From NCBI GenBank assembly GCA_000151295.1, contig GG745349.1, forward strand, positions 290,356 through 301,453: a DNA stretch of 11,098 nucleotides, read 5' to 3'. Positions 1-7,113 of the stretch are shown in pieces. The translations under genes and the position numbers were made by a program. The DNA comes from Allomyces macrogynus ATCC 38327 (Eukaryota > Blastocladiomycota > Blastocladiomycetes > Blastocladiales > Blastocladiaceae). The notes below the pieces were generated by a model. That model saw nothing but the letters and a program-made list of their open reading frames with translations, was not told the DNA's origin and made no database searches. The stretch's first letter is position 1. Each line of letters starts with the position of its first letter.

Positions 1-845
1 ATGGCGTTCTAGAAACAAGATCGCACAAGCCTCAGATGGGTTGGAGAGGGCCTGGAACGGCGCTATTGGGCCCAGGCAGATGCAGCAGTCGCCCGTGTCG
101 GTCGCGGCCGCAAAGGCGCGCAGCGCCTTGACGACTTGGCCTCTGTACGAGACGCGTCCAAGTCAAGTGTTAAAGCAACAGCAAAGCGGTGATAGGCGAG
201 GCGGAGGATCGATCAAAGGAAGCATGACACGGACCGGAACGCCGTGTTGCGGTAGGGCTCGCGGTTCACCTCGATGCGGATGCGAACACACCGGAAAATG
301 TCCTCGGTGCGCCCTTGGTAGTCGACGCCGAGCTGAATAATGTCGCCGTCGTGCAGCTCAATCGGCGGGCTCTCCGAGTTGGCCGGCGCAATGCGCACAT
401 TGTTGATGAAAGTGCCCGACGACGACTTGGTGTCGCGAAAGAAAAACTGGCACAACGACGAACCGAGGACGCGCGTACGCAGATAAGCAACGAGAAGACA
501 ACGACAGAGGTCAGGACCCGTACGGGCGTCAAATCACGCCAGGCAAGAACACGATCGAACGGTCAAACGTACTTTGCGGCCCTGCGTCCAAATCTCGCCG
601 TGCTGGCGGCTCACGACCTTGCTCTTGAACGCAATCGAGTCGCTGAAGTCGACATTGCCCTTTTCCACAAACCGCTTCACCTTGAGCACCTTTCCGTTGG
701 GCACCTTGCGCTCAACAATTGGAAAGTTGAGCCCCCGGTGCAAATCGGTAATATACGGAATGAACCGAATCGTCGGCGCCGGCTCGGCGGCCGGTGCGCC
801 GTTGCCCGCCGCAGCATGCGAGCCTGCGCCTGCGTGTTCGGCCAT
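1..845 (-). CDS. dma1: Dma1-like FHA-RING E3 ubiquitin ligase (3' end missing)
   Basis: Probable homologue of fungal Dma1/Dma2, which bind phospho-threonine partners through an FHA domain and ubiquitinate them in mitotic checkpoint and septin control (family knowledge). I place exons at 845-573, 446-235 and 142 to the window edge. The introns are 572-447 (GTACGT...CAG) and 234-143 (GTCCGT...CAG). The start ATG at 845 opens a short Ala/Gly-rich leader. The FHA domain spans about residues 25-155. It has the phosphopeptide-binding signature VVSRQHGEIW (77-86), the strand motif DTKSSSGTFINN (residues 96-107), then LHDGDIIQLGVDYQGRTEDIFRCV, typical of the Dma family. A RING finger opens at C181-x2-C184 (GDCCICLGPIAPFQAL) and is then cut off. 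After QAL the sequence departs from the expected Cys/His ligands, and a donor-like GTGCGA starts at 26, so another intron probably begins there. The FHA identity is firm. The Dma1 assignment rests on FHA subtype plus adjacent RING. Confidence 0.85.
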
Positions 846-1758
846 GATCTCGCCTGGGATCCGTCAAGCGAGAGAGAAGGTGCGCGTGCGCTCGTGTGCA
901 CGTCAGGAGACGGCTGACGTCGGTAAGTGATGCGGCAAGAGCCCGCAGCGGTCCAGCACGCGAGCGAGCTTGCTGCTTCGTCTCGGTCTGGCAAGAAGTT
1001 GGCGCGGGCGTGCGCACGTATCGCGTTGCCGAGGGGCGCAGAATGGAGGACCTTGGGGGACGCGACAGTCGTCGTCGAGTCGCAATGAAGGTCCGGCCCA
1101 ACGTGGTGCGCCTTGGTGCGTTGGGCGGTTGGCAACGAGTACGACGGCGGCGGGAGCAAGTCGACAGGCGCGGACGAAGGAGCGTAACAGGTGCGAGTGC
1201 AAACAACGGGCGCGGGTCGGGGCACACGAGACCAGGTGAGGGCCGGGCGGTTGGTCGACCGGTCGAGGGCTGCGGCGGGGTCCAGCGCCGACACACAGGT
1301 TGCGCACGCGCCGCTCGTCGCCGTGATCCGAATGCAGGGAGAGAGAAGGTTGCAAGTGGACGGGAAGAGCGGCGGCAGCGGCGGCGTTGTGCTTTGGTTC
1401 AGAACAGACGGGGCGTGCGCGTGCGATCGCAGGCAGAGAAGGAAATGCGAGCAAAGCTGCTGATGAGAGAGCACCAGCCGGCAACGGCGCGCCAAAGGCC
1501 AAAGCCGAAAGGCCGAATTCATGAGTATTTCCATAAAGACACCTACCGAACTCCTTCGGCTTCGTGGATCGCAAATCCTCGCGACACGAGGCTCCTCCAC
1601 GTCCCTGTACGCACCGTGCGCCGGATCCTGGCCGTTGTTGCATATGTCAGCGTCGAGCAAGTGCAAACAAGATGGATTTGTGATCAGCTGCGAAACCGTA
1701 AGGTTGCATGTCGAGCAAGATTGCCATCTGCTGAACTTGTTTATCCGACACGCATGTG

Positions 1759-1790
1759 CTTTCGCGAGAAAACGACTCGCAGCGCGAAAG
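1759..1790. repeat. Inverted repeat CTTTCGCG / CGCGAAAG
   Basis: Two 8-nt arms, CTTTCGCG at 1759-1766 and its exact reverse complement CGCGAAAG at 1783-1790, are separated by 16 nt. Each arm contains the TTTCGCG core of E2F-type and fungal SBF/MBF-type G1/S sites (known consensus, function here inferred). The element lies about 0.9 kb upstream of the Dma1-like start and beyond the candidate poly(A) signal of the permease. It could be a paired regulatory site or a chance palindrome. Confidence 0.3.
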
Positions 1791-1883
1791 GGAACGTCAA
1801 ACAGAGGATGGCAGAGTTTCCCAAACCTGGAGAGGACTCCGGCAGGACAAGAGGTACCATGATCTGCGAAATAACTTCGAGGG

Positions 1884-1889
1884 TTTATT
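1884..1889 (-). terminator. Candidate poly(A) signal of the permease gene
   Basis: On the minus strand the hexamer AATAAA occurs about 165 nt downstream of the permease stop codon. It is the only canonical hexamer I noticed in that flank. Fungal polyadenylation signals are degenerate, so this is suggestive only. Confidence 0.35.
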
Positions 1890-2053
1890 CAACAGCAAGC
1901 CCATCTGCGCTTCGAACCGCGGAGGGTAGAAGTGGCTCCGTCCAACCGCAACGCCAAATTTGCAAGCGCAAACGCAATGGCCCAGCAGGCCGCGAAATTA
2001 AACGATAATAACGTGAACGAAAGTTAACAACCACCGCGTGAGCGCGACCAGAT

Positions 2054-4047
2054 TTACGACGCGTGCTCGTGGCCCTTCTCCTCGACAAGCGCCGTCTGCG
2101 ACAGCTCGACACCGCTCTTGTCATCGAGCGGGATCCCGCGACCGTTGCGCAGACGCGAGTGACGGTACCCGTACCCGCCGTAGACGACGAGGCCAATCGC
2201 CATCCAAATCACAAGACGCAGCACCGTCGACCAGCCGGTCGTGACAATCAGCGTGATCGCGCACGCCGCGCCGAGGAACGGCACGAGAATCGGGCCGCCG
2301 GGCACCTTAAACGGGCGCTCGAGCTCGGGCTGCGTGAACCGCAACACACCGACGGAAATCGACACGAGCGTGAAGGCAAAGAGCGTGCCGGCACTCGTCA
2401 TGTCGCCGAGCACGTCGAGTGGCAAGAATGCAGATGCAAACGCGCATGTGACACCCGAGATGATCGTTGGCACCAGCGGCGTGCCGAAACGAGGGTGGAT
2501 CTTGCCAAGTGAGGCCGGGAGGAGACTAATAAACAGTGGAGAAGGTAAGAAATTGACAAAGTAAAACTGGGAAGCGACCGGGCGGGAATCGGCCGCGGAA
2601 ACCACCAAATGAGCACGCACCCGTCCGCCGCCATCGCCGAGAAGACGCGGGCTTGCGCCATGAGGGAAACTAGCATCACACTCGTCAAACCGCTGATTCC
2701 GCCCACGCTGACGGCAATCTACGACAAAAAGGTGAGTGACCGCGGGTCGGCGGCGACGGTTGGTGCTCAACCGTACCTTCAACCACCCCATGCCCAGGTT
2801 CTTGACCGCATCAGCAAGCGGAGCGGCCGAGTTGAGCGTCTCGTAATGAGCAATACCCGTCAGGTTGAGTGAGACGAGAATGTAGAGCACAGTGCAAACG
2901 CCGAGCGACCCGAGGATGCCAATCGGCATGTCGCGGGCCGGGCGCTTGACCTCCTGCGCACAAGTCGAGACGGCGTCGAAACCAATGTAGGCGAAGAATA
3001 CGAGCGTCGAGGCGCGCAGCACACCCGAGAAACCGTACGAGTGGCCGTTGTGCGGCTCCGGAATGAACGGCGACCAGTTGTCCGGGTTGATCGAGCCGAA
3101 CGTCGCAAACAGAAACATGAGAATCACGACGAGCTTAATGCCGACGAACAGGTGGTTGACAAACGCCGATTGCTTGATGCCGACGCAAAGGACTACGGTC
3201 AGCGCGATCACGACGAGGAACGCTGGCAGGTTGATCACGCCGCACGAGTCGTCAACAAAGAAGCCCTTGTCAGAATGGTACGCGACTGGCGCGCTCACGA
3301 GCGTGTTCGGAATTTCGGCGCCGAGGTACTTTGCAAATGAGATCAGGTAGGCACTCCACCCGACAGCGACCGACGCGGCACCTGAATGGACGACAAATTC
3401 GGAACGTGAGCGGGTGGAGAAGACGCGGGGGTGGTACGGGAACTCGAAAACGCACCGGCAAGGTATTCGAGGCACAAATCCCAGCCAATGATAAACGCCA
3501 GCACCTCGCCCATGGTCGCGTAGGTGTACGTGTAGGCCGAACCCGAAATCGGCTACAAAAACGAGAGCATTGGGCGTCAAATCCAAAAACTCGTTGATAA
3601 TTAAACCCCACGCCAACATCGTGGCGTGCGTACCACTACAAGCAGTCAAGAAGAAAGTGAGAACGGGTTCACGCATCGAGAGGGCGAACGAGAATGCGAG
3701 CGTACCAAGAGCAGCCATCTCACTGTAGGCCAAACCCGCGAAAACGCACGCAATACCACTGATCACGAAACTGAGAACAATAGCGGGGCCAGCGTACTGA
3801 GATTAAGTGAATTCACGAACGGGTCAGCATCGATTGCGCGACGTCGACGGTAGGACGGTAAGCAATATCGTACCAAGGCCGCCGCCTTGCCCGTAATCAC
3901 GAAAATACCCGCGCCAATGATGTCGCCGACGCCGATGAGGATGACATCCTTGGCCGTCAACGTGCGCCGCATCGCCGAGGCGTTCGCATCTTGCCGCAGT
4001 ACGGCAAATGATTTGGTCAAGAACAAATCCTTGACGAAGCTTGCCAT
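2054..4047 (-). CDS. APC-superfamily amino acid permease, CAT (SLC7)-like
   Basis: Predicted 512-aa, multi-pass membrane transporter for amino acids, probably cationic ones, in the plasma or vacuolar membrane. Exons: 4047-3874, 3796-3706, 3636-3635 (2 nt), 3552-3456, 3381-2777, 2718-2621 and 2525-2054. All junctions keep the frame. Family marks include [11 protein letters not shown] (39-49, the broken TM1 helix contacting substrate), [17 protein letters not shown] (89-105, TM3 entry), [10 protein letters not shown] (110-119), the TM6 motif [12 protein letters not shown] (250-261), followed by [13 protein letters not shown], and [13 protein letters not shown] (363-375). Length and helix order suit the short CAT/YfnA-type branch with 12 helices rather than the 14-helix animal CATs. 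The start sits in a strong context (CACCATGG). The C-terminus is a short polar tail. The family is certain; the substrate is inferred. FUZ is transcribed divergently from the far side of the upstream gap. Confidence 0.95.
3635..3636 (-). other. Predicted 2-nt micro-exon (TG) in the permease gene
   Basis: Exon 2 ends at 3706 with one base (G) of a split codon, and exon 4 begins at 3552 with CCG for the Pro of PISGSAYTY. Joining them directly shifts the frame. Between them lie two complete intron signals. The first is 3705-3637 (69 nt: donor GTACGC, branch TTGAC, acceptor TAG). The second is 3634-3553 (82 nt: donor GTACGC, branch TTTGAC, acceptor TAG). Only the dinucleotide TG lies between them. 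G+TG makes GTG (Val), giving MAALVPISGSAY, which matches the conserved Val-Pro before GSAY in this family. The alternative is a twin intron whose outer donor is rebuilt after the inner intron is removed, which would drop the Val. Confidence 0.7.
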
Positions 4048-4388
4048 GGTGCCCGCGGTTGGTTGATTTGGTTGTTCTGGTGACAAGTCAGCGAACAAAC
4101 AAACCAGCACGTCAGTTTCGACTGCTCATCCATTGAACGACGTCTGGTTGGTGCGCGGTCATGTCCCATCGGTTCATCTCGAGCCAATCCCAGGGCGCAG
4201 CGTTCGCGGGACAAGGGACCGGATGCGGGACGTGGCGGACAGGTTCGTCGTCGAGGGCCAGGGATCCGAACAGGGAAGGCGGCGAGCTCACGTACAATAG
4301 GGAATCGAGCGGGGTGAAAGGAGGACAGGAAGACCAGAGCGGGCTTCAGATTGGCAATGGAGGAAGGGGAGCCGGGTTTGCTGTCGGT

Positions 4389-4395
4389 CTTTATA
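4389..4395 (-). promoter_or_regulatory. TATA-like element upstream of the permease
   Basis: TATAAAG on the minus strand, about 340 nt upstream of the permease ATG, in otherwise GC-rich DNA. The orientation is right for the permease, but it would imply a leader of about 300 nt. Weak evidence: one short match. Confidence 0.3.
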
Positions 4396-4731
4396 CGGCG
4401 CGGACGGCGAGAGCGGGAGGTCTGCGTGCGTGCTTCAGGGCTCCATGCCAAGCTGGTCGCGATTTGTCGGCCACCATTGATCAGAGGCAAAATGAACCAG
4501 TGGACCCGGTCAACGTCGTTGAACGTCGAAATATTTTCCGTGCGCATGATACGATTATTGCTTGTCGCCGCGTGCGTGGGTGGCGACGGCGACCATGGGT
4601 TCCTCGCCCGTTGCGCGCGCACAGACTGTTTGGACATTTGGTTCATTTCTAGGCGTTTGCGCGCGAGCGAGGCGAGCGTGGATGGAGGGGATCAAAGCGG
4701 CAACGAAAGGCGGGAGTATGCGCACATGACG

Positions 4732-4782
4732 GCGAAAAGCAGCGAAAGCCCTGCGAAAGCCGAGCGAAAGCCGGCGAAAGCC
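4732..4782. repeat. Five-copy GCGAAAGCC array at helical-turn spacing
   Basis: One variant copy (GCGAAAAGC at 4732) is followed by four copies of GCGAAAGCC starting at 4742, 4753, 4764 and 4774. The steps are 10, 11, 11 and 10 nt, close to one DNA turn. The array lies about 420 nt upstream of the FUZ start and about 685 nt upstream of the permease start. The GCGAAA core resembles E2F/SBF-type sites. It could be a transcription-factor array or simply a short tandem repeat. Confidence 0.6.
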
Positions 4783-5202
4783 TCAGCAACAAGAGGCGTA
4801 AACGGACGTCGCAAAGCCCAAGTCGAGCAACCGGCGTCAAAGACAGGCATAACGTGACCGCGTTTCCCGCCTGCCCCTCCATTGCGCGTCTTTGCCGCGC
4901 TGTTCTTCGCGCCGGCTGGTGCGTTCGTGGGTCGACCACATGAGGGCCGGCGATGGCAGTGTCGTCGCCAAACCATCTCCTCCGGTTGTACGACGTGAAC
5001 GATGGCTGGAAATGCTTGCCAGCGACCATGACTTTCTCCTGAACGGCCCCACCAACGACCACTTGTAATCAACGCCCAAACTTTGTCGCGAGAGCGCACA
5101 CGCTCGGCAGCACCCAAACCCGCGTGGACCGCCGCTGAATCGGAGCGCCAGGAACTGCGCGACGCGACGACAACCAAGGCCACTCAGCAGACCAACAACA
5201 TC

Positions 5203-6907
5203 ATGCGCAACTTTTACATTCTGCACAAGACCGGGCGCATCCTCTTTTCTCGCAACTGTACGACATTACCGTGCGCCAAGCTGGCCGGCCGGACCAGCAC
5301 CACACAAAAACCGAGCGCTGACCTCGAATTCGCCATGATCCAGTTCAAGGCGATCCGCTCGAGCGCAAGTACGTTTCTGCGCAAAGCAAACGGCCGCATT
5401 CCTGTCGACATGACCTCATTGCTTCGTGCTTCCCCAACAGTATCATCACCGGGTTTGCGTCGTCTCTCCCCAACCTCTGTCGCGCGCTGCTGCGCGAAGA
5501 AATCCAGCAGGTCGTCTGCCAACGATCACGGATCGTTCTCCGTCTGGCCGGCGACGTACGTCGGTTCCTGGTTCCGCCCCGTCGCGTCGCCGCCGTCGCG
5601 CTGACGCGACCCGACGACCGAGCATAGTACATTTTCCTCGCGCACGTCAGCAATGCCGTCCCATTTACCGTCGCTTCCAATATCCTGATCGAGCTGATCC
5701 GATGCTCTCAGGTCCGTCTATTCCACCGTGGCCGTCTCTCGGGACTTGCTTGGGTCACCAATTGACGCGCCGGCCAACGCAATGCAGATGCTGTTTGGCC
5801 ATCCCGACACGTGGTCCAGCGACAGCGTCGACTTTGACGGGTGCCAGGATATTGTCGACATGCTCTGCACCGCCGGGATGCAGGACCCGTGCGTGGCCGT
5901 TGGTGGATTGCTCAAGGTCCGCGTCGTAATTCGCGACGGCCCATTTCCGCGTTGCTGACGGACCTTCTCCACCCGCTCAGGCGCCGATCAAGGCCGAGAC
6001 GCGGTTGCGGCTCGACAAGCTGCTCGTCTACCTCGAATCAATCCAGGGCATTTGCAACAACGGTTCGATGCTGCTGATTGAAGATTCGGTCATCTTTTCC
6101 CGGTTCGAGCTGGACCAGTCGCGGCAGGTCCGCTACTCTCGACTTCCGTCGTTCCGTTTCTTCGCCGTTATCGATTAACCGCGCTCATCCGATCCTCTTC
6201 AGATCCTGTACCTGCACCGCGCGCGCCCGCTCCGGCACCAGGCGCTCAGCTACACGCCCGTCTTCATGACGGCCAGCTGGTTCGGCCTGATCCGGATGAG
6301 GCTCGCGTCGTACACGCTCGCGATCCTGTGCCACCTCGACAGCGTCGACCCGTCGCCCAACGGCCTTCCCGCCGACGACAAAAGAACGGCGACAGCCCCG
6401 ACAGACCCGCTCCTGACCGACGTGTCCGGCGGCACGACGACGCATGCGCCGGCTGTGACGACCGCGGGCGCATGCACGACGCCGCTCACGACGCTCCTGC
6501 ACAAGCTGACCGAATTCCAATCCGTTTTCCTCTACGCGCGGCTCGAATTACCAAGCGAGGAGAAACCGGCGCTCTTGCGGCAATTCGCCAAGCGCGAGAC
6601 GCTGCTGTTCCTGCACGCGCATACCAAGTCGGGCACGGTCACGTTCCCGCGGCCGCGCCCCTTGCCAGAAATTCAGACGCGCGAATTGTATGCGACGTTT
6701 TGGGCGCTGTTCGGAGAGGCCAAGTCGGCGCTCGCGGTGGCTGGGACTAGGGAGGTCACGTACCTGCGCGAGTATTATTGGTACTACGCGCGCGCCGACC
6801 CGGACCAGGAATTGCACGTGTTGTTTGCGGCCGACGCGGTGTCGCTAGAGCAGATGCATGGGCATGTGCAGGAGATTTTGGTGAATGTGAACCGGCAGTA
6901 TTCGTGA
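5203..6907 (+). CDS. FUZ: Fuzzy (FUZ) homologue, triple-longin CPLANE protein
   Basis: In animals Fuzzy joins Inturned in the CPLANE complex, a Rab23 exchange factor at the ciliary base needed for intraflagellar transport and ciliogenesis. I assemble exons 5203-5257, 5344-5368, 5441-5555, 5628-5711, 5788-5916, 5981-6127 and 6203-6907, giving 419 aa; the animal protein is about 418 aa. Introns are 64-86 nt with YTGAC-like branch sites. Visible layout: an N-terminal longin (about 1-140: MRNFYILHKTGRILFSRN, then IITGFASSLPNL, then ILIELIRCSQMLFG), a second longin-like segment (about 142-235), a Thr/Pro-rich linker (235-280), and a third longin-like domain (283-419: LHKLTEFQSVFLYARLEL, then ELYATFWALFG and a final amphipathic helix). 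Domain order and length match Fuzzy better than its relatives MON1 or HPS1, which are longer. The call is by eye; a profile search for the three Fuz longin domains would confirm it. The ERICH2-like gene faces it 206 nt downstream. Confidence 0.82.
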
Positions 6908-7113
6908 GCGGGGTCTTGGGGTCGGTGCGCTGTGCAGGGTGCGCTGGGCGGTCGATTGCACTGGGACTTGGAATGCGTAGTCGATCCCATTTGGAAATTT
7001 GATGGTTTATGGCAATTGCTGGTTTCTCCACCCGTCAAAAAAGCAGGAGCGCTTCAACCTGGTTCATTCCGAGTCACTCTCGTCCAGTCGGCTCCCCCCA
7101 ACACGCGCGCATG
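6908..7113. terminator. Convergent 3' gap between FUZ and the ERICH2-like gene
   Basis: Only 206 nt separate the stop codons of two convergent genes, so both 3' UTRs must end here or overlap. I see no AATAAA on either strand. AT content rises at about 6985-7045, including a run of six A. Nothing else is recognisable. Confidence 0.5.

Larger units (their letters stand above)
846..2053. other. Intergenic region between the Dma1-like gene and the permease
   Basis: About 1.2 kb holding the promoter side of the minus-strand Dma1-like gene and the 3' flank of the minus-strand permease. Long open frames exist on both strands (370 codons plus, 896-2008; 329 codons minus, reaching from 1666 into the Dma1-like gene). 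They are Arg-rich and low in complexity, overlap each other antisense and match no family I know, so I read them as chance frames in GC-rich DNA. Composition becomes less GC-rich after about 1650. I see no tRNA or transposon. A possible poly(A) signal and an inverted TTTCGCG pair are listed separately. Confidence 0.6.
4048..5202. promoter_or_regulatory. Divergent intergenic region between permease and FUZ
   Basis: About 1.15 kb carrying the promoters of the minus-strand permease and the plus-strand FUZ gene. The permease leader just upstream of its ATG is rich in CAA/CCAA. An AT-richer island lies at about 4525-4565. A TATA-like site and an array of GCGAAAGC elements are listed separately. 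Frames of 100-210 codons overlap on both strands here but show no family motif or consistent splice structure, so I see no further gene. Confidence 0.6.

Noticed and set aside
677..1666. 329-codon minus-strand open frame
   Set aside because: It overlaps the FHA exon in a different frame and lacks domain signatures; a shadow frame.
1900..1930. TTCGAACC-like string suggesting a tRNA T-loop
   Set aside because: No matching acceptor stem, D-arm or anticodon arm could be folded around it.
896..2008. 370-codon plus-strand open frame in the 846-2053 intergenic region
   Set aside because: It is Arg-rich and low in complexity, overlapped antisense by another long frame, has no recognisable motif, and is explained by few stop codons in GC-rich DNA. 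RNA-seq could overturn this.
2054..3766. 570-codon uninterrupted minus-strand frame taken as the permease coding sequence
   Set aside because: It reads through introns, replaces the conserved TM3 region with nonsense and lacks the TM1 exon. The spliced model restores every family motif.
4017..4646. 209-codon minus-strand frame overlapping the permease start
   Set aside because: It is in a different frame from the permease, has no family similarity, and lies in the promoter and leader region.
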